Of a stretch of DNA of 26,727 bases, positions 1 to 6,572 are shown piece by piece. The translations under genes and the position numbers were made by a program. The notes under the pieces are model-generated. The model saw nothing but the letters and a program-made list of their open reading frames with translations, was not told where the DNA came from and searched no databases. The stretch spans positions 1 through 26,727 of the forward strand of contig JAHZJZ010000181.1 in assembly GCA_022600655.1 (NCBI GenBank). The letters are read 5' to 3'. The number at the start of each line of letters is the position of its first letter. Position 1 is the stretch's first letter. The stretch is from Campylobacterota bacterium. Its GTDB lineage: Bacteria; Campylobacterota; Campylobacteria; Campylobacterales; Sulfurovaceae.

Positions 1-55
1 CTAAAATTCGTAATCCCATTTCAATTTCATTATTAAAGACTTTTATTTTATTCAT
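1..55 (-). CDS. ABC-3C system middle component, N-terminal fragment (cut by window start)
   Basis: This reading frame starts with an ATG that overlaps the last codons of the nuclease gene (stop at 48-50) and runs off the window. The 18 visible residues are MNKIKVFNNEIEMGLRIL. The FNNE-(L/I)E-x-GLRIL opening is what I recall for middle components of ABC-three-component systems, small winged-helix-like proteins encoded between the CTD protein and the ABC ATPase. The tight overlap implies translational coupling with the upstream gene. Only the N-terminus is visible, so the family call rests on this motif plus the neighbour. The ABC ATPase itself should lie beyond base 1. Confidence 0.6.
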   Translation of the reverse strand, partial: MNKIKVFNNEIEMGLRIL

Positions 56-1109
56 CATCTATCCAACTTATTTTTGACTCTTCAACAAAATGATGACACA
101 TACCTATCATGTCCCAATTTGTACAAACTTCTTTTAAAGGATTTGAACGAATCATTGTTTTTCTTGCCTCTTTTTCAACAGCTTTAACTTTTTTAAACCC
201 ATTATCGAAGTCATCATTGGCAGTGTCTGAAACTTCAAGGTAAATTTCATCTTGAAAATCATTAAAAACTCGTTCAGGTAAGTTATCTCTTGATAATACT
301 CTTAATTCTTCAACTTTATAAAAACTTTTTCTTGCATTTTCAAAATGATTACTATGGTTTTTTGCTTCAATATCCTCTACATTAGTAATAGTATCTGTAG
401 AATCAGAATTATATGCTTTTACTAATTGCTCAATATATCTAAGGTTAGTATCTTCGTCAACTGCTGGTACAAGCATATCTATTCTTGAAGGTAACCCTCC
501 TCCAAATCTCAACAAATAATTTCTATGATTCTTATGCTCTTTAACAATTGTCTTAGAAAGCGTTTTATCAAAAATAGAAAAATCAAACTCATTAAAATAT
601 TCTAAAAAATCATTTTCTAATGTAATTTCTTCATTTTCTGCAATCTTATTTTTACAATATTTTTCCCAATTTTCTTTCAATCCATTTTTTAATGATTCTG
701 AATCATCTAACAAAGTAGAAAGGCTACTGCCTATGCCTAAAGGTGCAACAAAATAATATTTTTCAGGTATAGGAAATTCTTTTTTGAAAGTATAATAAAG
801 TAGCTTTCCAAATTCAATCCATACCTTAGATGGACTCAAAGGCAAATGATAATGTTTGCATTGATAACAATCCCATTTGTAATTAGGATTATTTTTTGGG
901 TCTTCTATATAAGCTATAACATCTCGACCCATATCTCCTGCTCCACCAACTCGTTCAACCATTATATATTTATTCTTTACATCCAACCACTCTTCTATTA
1001 AAGTTTCCCAATCATCAGGCGACATTAATTTAATTCGTTGAACAGGGTCAATTAACTTGCCTTTTGCAATCTGTTCTGCTGTGATATATTCTTTCATATA
1101 TGTTCCCAT
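48..1109 (-). CDS. ABC-three-component system CTD protein with N-terminal Mrr-like restriction endonuclease domain
   Basis: The 353-aa protein begins with a PD-(D/E)XK-type nuclease core. E39/E40 sit in the WETLIEEW helix, then comes VERVGGAGDMGRDV with D63, then YQCKHY with the Q83-x-K85 pair. The GGAGDMGRD and QCKHY-LPLSPS blocks followed by a long helical region with a FGGGLPSR segment (about residues 202-209) match my memory of ABC-3C effector proteins, predicted anti-phage or anti-plasmid systems in which an SMC-like ABC ATPase, a middle component and a CTD effector act together. The overlapping downstream gene supports this. The gene looks more AT-rich than the rest of the window, which fits an accessory island. 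Two starts are possible, M1 or M5 (coordinate 1097); promoter position slightly favours M5. The substrate and the identity of the system are inferred. Confidence 0.72.
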   Translation of the reverse strand: MGTYMKEYITAEQIAKGKLIDPVQRIKLMSPDDWETLIEEWLDVKNKYIMVERVGGAGDMGRDVIAYIEDPKNNPNYKWDCYQCKHYHLPLSPSKVWIEFGKLLYYTFKKEFPIPEKYYFVAPLGIGSSLSTLLDDSESLKNGLKENWEKYCKNKIAENEEITLENDFLEYFNEFDFSIFDKTLSKTIVKEHKNHRNYLLRFGGGLPSRIDMLVPAVDEDTNLRYIEQLVKAYNSDSTDTITNVEDIEAKNHSNHFENARKSFYKVEELRVLSRDNLPERVFNDFQDEIYLEVSDTANDDFDNGFKKVKAVEKEARKTMIRSNPLKEVCTNWDMIGMCHHFVEESKISWIDDE

Positions 1110-1124
1110 AGTAAAGCTTCACCT

Positions 1125-1153
1125 ATTATACAAAACTATTTTCGTCATATCAA
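1125..1153 (-). promoter_or_regulatory. Sigma-70-type promoter of the ABC-3C operon
   Basis: On the minus strand a TTGATA (-35, 1148-1153) is followed after exactly 17 bp by TATAAT (-10, 1125-1130). Transcription would begin near 1118, only about 8 nt before the ATG at 1109. The AGGTGA at 1119-1124 would therefore fall outside the mRNA. From the second ATG (1097) the leader would be about 20 nt, with GGGA in front of it. Confidence 0.65.
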
Positions 1154-1388
1154 ACAAAAAAACACTAAATAAAAATTTTTTCAACAAAAACCTAGAAAAA
1201 TTAAAATAAGTGAAAAAGTTGAAATATTATTTCATAATAAAAAATATATAAATCTTAAAATAAAAAGTCTCTTTGATATGGCTACAGTAATAAAATTTTG
1301 TAACCACCTCCAACCTCTATGTCCACCAAAAGACAGACAAAAAAATCTTTTTATTCTACTATTTCTTTAATAACTATGGAGGAATAAA

Positions 1389-2625
1389 ATGAAAACAGTT
1401 ACACTAAGTCTACTACTCTGCATAACACTACAAGCCAATGAAACCTTACGACAAGAGGCACTTAAACATGGGATTGAGCCTGTTTCCTAAAGATTATCCT
1501 GCTCTGTTAAAAACTCTTAAAACCAATGAAGCTTACCTCTCAAAAGAGAAAATTTCTTTAGGTAAAAAACTATTTTTTGATAAAAATCTTTCGCTCAACC
1601 GTGACATTAGCTGTGCTTCGTGTCATGACTTTCAAAAAGGTGGGGTAGATGGTCGTCCTACTGCTATAGGGCATAAAAGCCAAGCTAATCCCCATCATCT
1701 CAATACCCCAACCGTACTTAACACAGCTCTTTCAACCAATCTATTTTGGGATGGGAAAGCAACCACACTACAAGAACAAGCTAAAGGACCTCTACAAGCC
1801 TCTTTTGAGATGAGTGCTACTCCTGAACTGATTGAAAAAAGAGTTAATGAGAGTTCAATCTATCTTAAAAAGTTTGTTGATGTCTATGGAGAGGATGCTA
1901 TAAGTTTTAACAATACCGTTGATGCTATTGAAGCGTATGAAAAAACGCTCCTTACACGCAGTAAGTTCGATGAGTTTTTAGAGGGAGACACTAATGCACT
2001 CAATGAAAAAGAGAAAAAAGGACTACAGGTTTTTATGAAAAATGGCTGTGTACTTTGTCACAGTGGTACAGGACTGGGTGGGCAGATGCTTAGAAAGTTT
2101 CCTCTGGTTCGACACAGTGCATGGTCAAAACTGGGACTCGAAAAAGCCAAACAACTCATGAAACACTACCAAACCATTATGGAGACTAATCCGACGATTA
2201 GCTATCAACAGCTAACAAAGCAGTTAGGGGTACAACAAACCAAAGCGTTAGAAGAGAACTTCTTCTCATTCTACAATAAACCTGAGCAAGAGAATATTCT
2301 GACAACAACAGGATGTTACAGTTGTCATAACCGAGGGGGAGATTATCAGATTTCTATAAAACACCAAAAAAAGATAGCTTATCCGTTCAGTAATAAAGGG
2401 GAGTTTTTGGGTAAAGATGAACGCTATTTTCGTGTTCCAATTCTGCGAAACATTACCTCAACCGAACCCTATTTTCATAACGGTGAAACCAAAGAGTTAG
2501 AAGATGTTATCAAAATCATGTCCAAGTATCAACTGGTTAATGAACTCTCTGATGAAAAAGTAGAGCAGATTATTGACTTTTTAAAAACCCTTGATGGTGA
2601 ACTTGTAGACTATGGGGTAGAGTAA
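1389..2625 (+). CDS. Cytochrome c peroxidase/MauG-family protein with three haem-binding motifs, interrupted by a frameshift near the N-terminus
   Basis: Periplasmic di-haem peroxidases reduce H2O2 with electrons from cytochrome c. The real start is the ATG at 1389: it has a strong GGAGGAA ribosome site (1378-1384) and encodes a signal peptide (MKTVTLSLLLCITLQA). That frame stops at 1488-1490 after 33 codons, while the mature protein continues in the +1 frame (open 1438-2625). Removing one T from TTT at 1483-1485 joins them as EPVPKDYP, so a one-base insertion is the simplest reading. Counting from the codon at 1438, CxxCH motifs are C59-H63, C204-H208 and C293-H297; the FRVPILRN...PYFHNG block near residues 331-349 is typical of the family. 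The third motif sits in an approximately 70-residue insertion in the second domain. As drawn, the exported enzyme would be made only after frame correction. Confidence 0.8.
1483..1490 (+). other. Frameshift site in the peroxidase gene
   Basis: The TTT run at 1483-1485 carries one base too many relative to the conserved protein, leading to TAA at 1488-1490. With the base removed, signal peptide and mature domain are continuous. It may be a sequencing or assembly error, a true mutation or, less likely, a phase-variable or recoding site. The run is only three bases long, which makes simple homopolymer error less automatic. Confidence 0.7.
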
Positions 2626-2795
2626 TGATAAAGTGTAACCCCACCAAACGAGATATCGCTTTACGCGTAGCAATATCTCATATTTTTATGATTTTAGCCA
2701 TCGCCTACGAGAGTTTTCTTTTGGCACTTATTGGAGTTGTTCCGATTGTACGATTAGGGTTTTTTTACTATTTTAAAACTAAAGAATCTCAATAA
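2625..2795 (+). CDS. Small membrane protein, DUF2892/YgaP-membrane-like
   Basis: This 56-aa reading frame starts on the A of the peroxidase stop codon (TAATG overlap), so it is probably translated by reinitiation from the peroxidase mRNA. The N-terminus MIKCNPTKRDIALR is short and basic. Two hydrophobic segments follow (about residues 15-28 and 31-50) with LLALIGVVPIVR between or within them. The NxTxRDxxLR start followed by two helices resembles DUF2892 proteins, the small inner-membrane segments often found with sulfur-transfer or redox genes. It ends 17 bp inside the convergent Crp-like gene. The family assignment is tentative; the overlap and clean membrane pattern argue for a real gene. 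Confidence 0.55.
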   Translation: MIKCNPTKRDIALRVAISHIFMILAIAYESFLLALIGVVPIVRLGFFYYFKTKESQ

Positions 2796-3390
2796 CTCCA
2801 CGCCCTAGCTTTACTTTGCCCTCATTTTCCATATCTTTAAGTAGTTTACTGACAAATGGACGGGTGCTTCCTAAGTTAAGGGCTAACTCTTCATGTGTGG
2901 TCTTTATAAGAGTTGAGGGTTGACTAAATATCCAATCTTCTAGCCTATCTTTAACAGAAGCAAACTTTATATCTTCAATAGTTGTGACCAAAGCTGACAT
3001 ATTTTTGGCAATGAGAGAGTAGACATAAGCACTATACTCAGGTTCACTCTTCATAAGTTCGAGCAGAGCCTCTTTGCTTAGTAGCCATCCATTTAGCTCT
3101 TCAAGCACTTCAGCATTGGCATGGGTGGCTGTAGAGAATATGGTTGAAAAAGTATTGACAATGCAGAGTTCATCAGAGCCTAGTGTATAGAGGGTAAAAC
3201 TCTCACTGTTTTCCCCCTGCAAAAACACCCTAACCTTACCTGATTCGATAATCAATAGATTGGGACAGACATCACCTTGGTAATAGAGAACGCCTTTTTC
3301 TTGCATGGTAATGGGTTTGAGATGTTGATGCAGAAAGGTTTTTGAGTCGTTAGAGAGCAGTGAATAAAAATAAAAGTCTTCCAATTTCAT
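2779..3390 (-). CDS. Crp/Fnr-family transcriptional regulator
   Basis: The 203-aa protein has a cyclic-nucleotide-binding-type beta-roll (about 15-120, with GDVCPNLLIIESGKVRVF), a dimerisation helix (about 121-155) and a C-terminal winged helix (164-202) whose recognition helix is STRPFVSKLLKDME. Only two cysteines (C42, C76) precede the helix-turn-helix, so the four-cysteine FeS ligand set of FNR is absent; the effector is not evident. It lies downstream of the DsrE-like gene on the same strand and converges on the peroxidase operon, so a role in redox or sulfur-related control is plausible but unproven. No ribosome binding site precedes the ATG; an extended -10 ends 6 nt upstream. Confidence 0.85.
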   Translation of the reverse strand: MKLEDFYFYSLLSNDSKTFLHQHLKPITMQEKGVLYYQGDVCPNLLIIESGKVRVFLQGENSESFTLYTLGSDELCIVNTFSTIFSTATHANAEVLEELNGWLLSKEALLELMKSEPEYSAYVYSLIAKNMSALVTTIEDIKFASVKDRLEDWIFSQPSTLIKTTHEELALNLGSTRPFVSKLLKDMENEGKVKLGRGVIEIL

Positions 3391-3396
3391 GGAGCT

Positions 3397-3405
3397 ATTT
3401 TAACA
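3397..3405 (-). promoter_or_regulatory. Extended -10 element immediately upstream of the Crp-like gene
   Basis: On the minus strand TGTTAAAAT (TGn plus TAAAAT) ends 6 nt before the ATG. No matching -35 was seen 17 bp upstream. A transcript from it would start at or next to the start codon, giving a leaderless message. Confidence 0.45.
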
Positions 3406-3417
3406 TAAAAACTGTAG

Positions 3418-3437
3418 CGTGGGCTTTCTAGCCCACG
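3418..3437 (-). terminator. Hairpin between the DsrE-like and Crp-like genes, probable terminator
   Basis: A perfect 8-bp stem CGTGGGCT/AGCCCACG with a 4-nt loop lies 18 nt after the stop of the DsrE-like gene on the minus strand. It is followed by CTACAG and TTTTT. It can act as an intrinsic terminator, and the stem sequence also resembles dispersed intergenic palindromes. Confidence 0.5.
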
Positions 3438-3455
3438 AAGATTTAAAGTTTTATT

Positions 3456-3914
3456 TTAAAAACTCATGGTTCGAACATCTGGCATGTAGAGTTTACCAAA
3501 GATATCAGCCCCCTCTACCACTTTGGCTCCTGTAACCAAATCAGCATTACTTAGCCCTAAAGCTTTAGCAAACATACCACATAGATAGACATTGGCTCCA
3601 CTATCTATTGCCATTTTCACAACTTCTTGAAGTGATTTATCCATCGGTTTAAAGTAGCTGTTTTTACCATCTTTTAAAATGTATTGTGTCGCTCCTGCAC
3701 CAACCACTATGGTCACATTGGCTCCTGCTTTTGCTGAAGCTGCCATACCGATGGTTAGCCCCATTCCTGCTTTGTTAACATCTGATGATGAGACAAATAC
3801 TACTAGGTTTTTACCGTTGAGTGGTTTCTCATCGGCTTGTACCTGTGTTGTAAACATAAAGATTGCTACCAATCCAACCATAAGAGCTTTGAGGGTCTGT
3901 TTTACATTTAACAT
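3456..3914 (-). CDS. Periplasmic DsrE-like protein
   Basis: The 152-aa product has an N-terminal signal peptide (hydrophobic core about residues 7-22, likely cleavage after VQA at 27). A DsrE/F-like alpha/beta domain follows: strand LVVFVSSSD, glycine-rich GMAASAKAGANVTIVVGAGAT, and VYLCGMFAKALG containing C112, the position where sulfur-carrying DsrE-family proteins often have a cysteine. It is the only cysteine of the mature protein. The family includes sulfurtransferases and many uncharacterised exported members. A good AAGGAGA ribosome site precedes the ATG. The product probably handles sulfur or thiol chemistry in the periplasm; the actual substrate is unknown. Confidence 0.75.
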   Translation of the reverse strand: MLNVKQTLKALMVGLVAIFMFTTQVQADEKPLNGKNLVVFVSSSDVNKAGMGLTIGMAASAKAGANVTIVVGAGATQYILKDGKNSYFKPMDKSLQEVVKMAIDSGANVYLCGMFAKALGLSNADLVTGAKVVEGADIFGKLYMPDVRTMSF

Positions 3915-3984
3915 TGTTTTCTCCTTGTTGTGTGTTAATGTAGTTGTAGTTTATAGGATTTTAGATGTTTTGTATGTATAGTAG

Positions 3985-4014
3985 TGGACAGACAGTAAAC
4001 CATTTTGCTACAAT
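3985..4014 (+). promoter_or_regulatory. Promoter of the phosphoethanolamine-transferase-like gene
   Basis: TGGACA (3985-3990) is followed after 18 bp by TACAAT (4009-4014), with TGC directly before it giving an extended -10. The box ends 8 nt before the ATG at 4023, and there is no Shine-Dalgarno sequence, so the mRNA is likely leaderless or nearly so. Confidence 0.55.
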
Positions 4015-4022
4015 AGTTTTAT

Positions 4023-5381
4023 ATGAAAAATACTTTAGTAGCTCTACTCTTTACCTTATTTATTATAGGCTCTGACTACCTCATCACCCAAACACTCTCA
4101 CTACTATTAGCTGGACTCTTTTTTACCCTTATACTCTTTATAACCCACTTTTGTAAACGATACAGACTTATCTATACCGTTATCTTTATACTGGGTTCAC
4201 TCCACCATCTCTTTTACAGCTACTTTCAACGCACCATTAGCTCAACTGATATCTACCTCTTTTTTACCCATATGGAGGAGACTCTTGAGAGCTTTACGAG
4301 TATGCTGTCGCTTTTTATCGTACCTTTTATACTCTTAGTTATTGGACTTCTACTCTTATGGAAACTGCTTACTGCCAACACCTCTTTATATTCACTCAAA
4401 CCATGGTTTAAATATCCTATTTTTTTACTGCTAGTCACACTAAATCTTAACTCAACCATGGGGCTACAGCTGCTTAATGCTTTGAGTAGCCTCTCTTTGA
4501 GTAAACCAAAAGTTATAAAGCTAAAAGAGACCCCACTCTACCCTAAGCGAGAAGCTTACTACAATATTGTGCTACTTATTGGTGAGAGTATGAAATACAG
4601 TGATTATGTAGAGTCAAAACTGAAAGAACAGGTGTTCTTTTATAAAAAAATCTACGCAGGAGCTACCAATACCGATGTGGCTGTTCCTCTTTTGCTTAAT
4701 GCTAAGAGCAATCCCCTTGAACTCAACCATAACAACGAGAGCAATGTTTTTAAACTAGCCAAACGAAACCGTTTTGCTACCACATTTGTCTCTATTCAGA
4801 GTGAAAAGAGTCTGCAGTATATTAAACCCTATCTTCAGACCAAAGAGATAGATGTCTATAAGAGCTACAGCAAAGAGGAGCGAAAACCTGCATTTGATTT
4901 TTTACTGTTAGAGCATCTTAACGCTGTAGATTGGAGTCAAAACAACTTTATTGTAATGCAGCAGGTAGGTCAGCACTCACCCTACTACTTCTTTCAAGGA
5001 GAAAAGTCTGATGATATAGCAACAAACTATCAATACTCAATTGATTACAGTTTTAAACTTTATGAACAGATAGAGAACTATCTACAAAAACAAGACAAAC
5101 CATTTATATTTATTTATGCCTCTGACCATGGAGAGTTTACAGGAGAAGGTGGACGCTATGGACATAACAGTTTTGACCCTACAATCTATCATGTTCCTAT
5201 GTTTATGGTATCAAATAATAAACTACCAAGAGCCTATAAAAATATAAAATCTCACTATCATCTTTCTCAATTGTTAATCTATCTTTTAGGCTATAAAGAA
5301 AAATTTGAACTGTCAAAAGCCAAAAGCATTGTCAATGGCACAATGCTTTCAAGAGAAGATGGATTTATTGAAATTGAATAG
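4023..5381 (+). CDS. Membrane phosphoethanolamine transferase-like protein (EptA/sulfatase superfamily)
   Basis: The 452-aa protein has several transmembrane helices in its first 150 residues, then an alkaline-phosphatase-fold domain. Residues matching the EptA/MCR active site are visible: E188 in IGES (metal ligand), T217 in GATNTDVAVP (nucleophile position), H318 in QQVGQHSPY, D368-H369 in SDHGE, and H381 in RYGHN. Such enzymes move phosphoethanolamine from phosphatidylethanolamine to lipid A, core sugars or surface glycans and proteins, with the catalytic domain in the periplasm. The protein is somewhat shorter than EptA (about 540 aa), so the acceptor cannot be assigned. It has its own promoter and converges on the NlpC gene, with a 17-bp tail overlap. 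Confidence 0.8.
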   Translation: MKNTLVALLFTLFIIGSDYLITQTLSLLLAGLFFTLILFITHFCKRYRLIYTVIFILGSLHHLFYSYFQRTISSTDIYLFFTHMEETLESFTSMLSLFIVPFILLVIGLLLLWKLLTANTSLYSLKPWFKYPIFLLLVTLNLNSTMGLQLLNALSSLSLSKPKVIKLKETPLYPKREAYYNIVLLIGESMKYSDYVESKLKEQVFFYKKIYAGATNTDVAVPLLLNAKSNPLELNHNNESNVFKLAKRNRFATTFVSIQSEKSLQYIKPYLQTKEIDVYKSYSKEERKPAFDFLLLEHLNAVDWSQNNFIVMQQVGQHSPYYFFQGEKSDDIATNYQYSIDYSFKLYEQIENYLQKQDKPFIFIYASDHGEFTGEGGRYGHNSFDPTIYHVPMFMVSNNKLPRAYKNIKSHYHLSQLLIYLLGYKEKFELSKAKSIVNGTMLSREDGFIEIE

Positions 5382-6180
5382 GATTTTTTAAACTACTATA
5401 TGAAGTGCTTAACATCGCTGTTTTCACACTGTTTATATTTGGCAGTGACTCAAATGCATAGTGCATGGTATCATTTAGTACCCGTCGTCCCCAAAGAAAA
5501 CGGTCTTTATAGAACTTCTTTTTATCAAAAGAGGTAATAACCACTTTTTTCTTTCCTGAACTGGCATGAATAAACTTTCCATCTTCAAGATAAATTCCCA
5601 CATGATTAACTTTTCCTGTACGTCGTCTATTGGTGTCAAAGAAGACCATATCACCACGTTTAAGCTCATCAAACTTAACCAATGCCCCAACTTTAGCTTG
5701 GTTTCTTGAAACACGAGGAAGATTAACTCCTGCTTTCCTAAAGACCTTCATGGTAAATCCTGAACAGTCAAAACACTTTGGACCTACTGCACCCCAAACA
5801 TAACGTTTACCTAAAAACTTTTTAGCATTATCTTCTATGGTATTAATCAAAGGTGATTCACACTGCTTTGGTTCCCCAGAGAGAGGTAAATAACGATTTT
5901 GTTGATAAGCCTTATAGATAAACGACTCATTCGAAGAGGTTTGGAAGCTACTTAATTTATCATCAATCATACTTGTTAAAAGTCCATTGATGGCTTGTTC
6001 CTCTTGGACGATACTAGCCAAACTCATTTCTTGACTAAGATATTTGCTTTTTGAGGAGATTGTTTGTAAATAACCGTTAATACCTTGGAGTTTAATCCAT
6101 GATTTTTCAGTCATTAAAGCGAGGAGTACCACTAGCTCGATTACTAAAAGTATCGAGAGTAATTTCTTTAGAAAACCCAT
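5365..6180 (-). CDS. NlpC/P60-family cell-wall peptidase, membrane-anchored
   Basis: From the ATG at 6180 the protein has 271 aa: a basic N-terminus, one hydrophobic helix (about 6-23) acting as signal anchor, a helical linker, and a C-terminal C40 peptidase domain (about 118-235). Catalytic residues are visible as C139 (FDCSGF), H193 (VNHVGIY) and H205 (FIHAS), with GDMVFF before the first histidine. It should hydrolyse peptide crosslinks or stems in periplasmic peptidoglycan. The frame is open to 6240, but the start at 6180 is preferred because it begins directly with the anchor and because a promoter-like TTGTAA-N16-TATTAT lies inside the longer version. Confidence 0.85.
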   Translation of the reverse strand: MGFLKKLLSILLVIELVVLLALMTEKSWIKLQGINGYLQTISSKSKYLSQEMSLASIVQEEQAINGLLTSMIDDKLSSFQTSSNESFIYKAYQQNRYLPLSGEPKQCESPLINTIEDNAKKFLGKRYVWGAVGPKCFDCSGFTMKVFRKAGVNLPRVSRNQAKVGALVKFDELKRGDMVFFDTNRRRTGKVNHVGIYLEDGKFIHASSGKKKVVITSFDKKKFYKDRFLWGRRVLNDTMHYAFESLPNINSVKTAMLSTSYSSLKNPIQFQ

Positions 6181-6196
6181 TTCTGTCTCACAATTT

Positions 6197-6224
6197 ATAA
6201 TAAAAATGTGCAATTCTATTACAA
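6197..6224 (-). promoter_or_regulatory. Putative promoter of the NlpC/P60 gene
   Basis: On the minus strand TTGTAA (6219-6224), 16 bp, then TATTAT (6197-6202), 16 nt before the chosen ATG. It is a modest match, but its position supports the 6180 start. Confidence 0.35.
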
Positions 6225-6314
6225 AGTACTTTAATAACATATTAAATGTGATTTTATTTTTAACTATACTATTCTCATTTTTACCTATTTACTTAGTATT
6301 AAGCAAATAATAAC

Positions 6315-6320
6315 TATAAT
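6315..6320 (+). promoter_or_regulatory. -10 box of the tRNA-Val promoter
   Basis: A consensus TATAAT lies 16 nt before the 5' end of the tRNA; the -35 region is poor. Transcription would begin a few bases upstream of the mature 5' end. Confidence 0.5.
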
Positions 6321-6336
6321 TTCACCCCTTACAAAT

Positions 6337-6412
6337 GATCGCGTAACTCAGTTGGTAGAGTACTTCCTTGACATGGAAGAAGTCGTTGGTTCAAGTCCAA
6401 TCGTGATCACCA
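6337..6412 (+). tRNA. tRNA-Val (anticodon GAC)
   Basis: The sequence folds into a full cloverleaf of 76 nt. The acceptor stem is GATCGCG/CGTGATC with one G-T pair, the D arm is ACTC...GAGT, and the anticodon stem CTTCC/GGAAG encloses loop TTGACAT (anticodon GAC, reading GUC and GUU). The variable loop has five bases and the T arm has loop TTCAAGT. The discriminator A and encoded CCA follow at 6409-6412. It stands alone, with no neighbouring tRNA in the window. Confidence 0.95.
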
Positions 6413-6523
6413 TTCTCTTTTTAATCACTCACTATACTTTAACTAACCACTAAATTCTATGATAGATAATCCTAAATTAAATGCATTTGCTAAAATAACT
6501 ACTTTACGATAAAATACCTAGAA

Positions 6524-6529
6524 TATAAT
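6524..6529 (+). promoter_or_regulatory. -10 box of the Fic gene
   Basis: A TATAAT box with a weak CTTTAC-like -35 sixteen bases upstream. The leader would be about 36 nt and includes the AAGGAA ribosome site before the ATG at 6573. Confidence 0.45.
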
Positions 6530-6572
6530 AGTTTTTCTAAAATCGTAACTATTTTTCTAAGGAATACCCATT

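Noticed and set aside
1..30. Nine-codon frame starting at the ATG at 28-30 on the minus strand
   Set aside because: It stops after nine codons; the frame starting at 55 gives the FNNE-IEMGLRIL sequence expected of a middle component.
1145..1280. Inverted TTTGATATG sequences at 1146-1154 (minus) and 1272-1280 (plus) as FNR-type sites flanking the divergent spacer
   Set aside because: Neither has the TTGAT-N4-ATCAA dyad, and the minus copy is explained as the -35 of the ABC-3C promoter.
2650..2679. GAGATAT...ATATCTC inverted repeat after the peroxidase as a terminator
   Set aside because: It has a long loop, no following T run, and lies inside the small membrane-protein gene.
3679..3981. 100-codon plus-strand frame opposite the DsrE-like gene
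   Set aside because: It covers the antisense of a well-supported gene and its leader and has no ribosome site.
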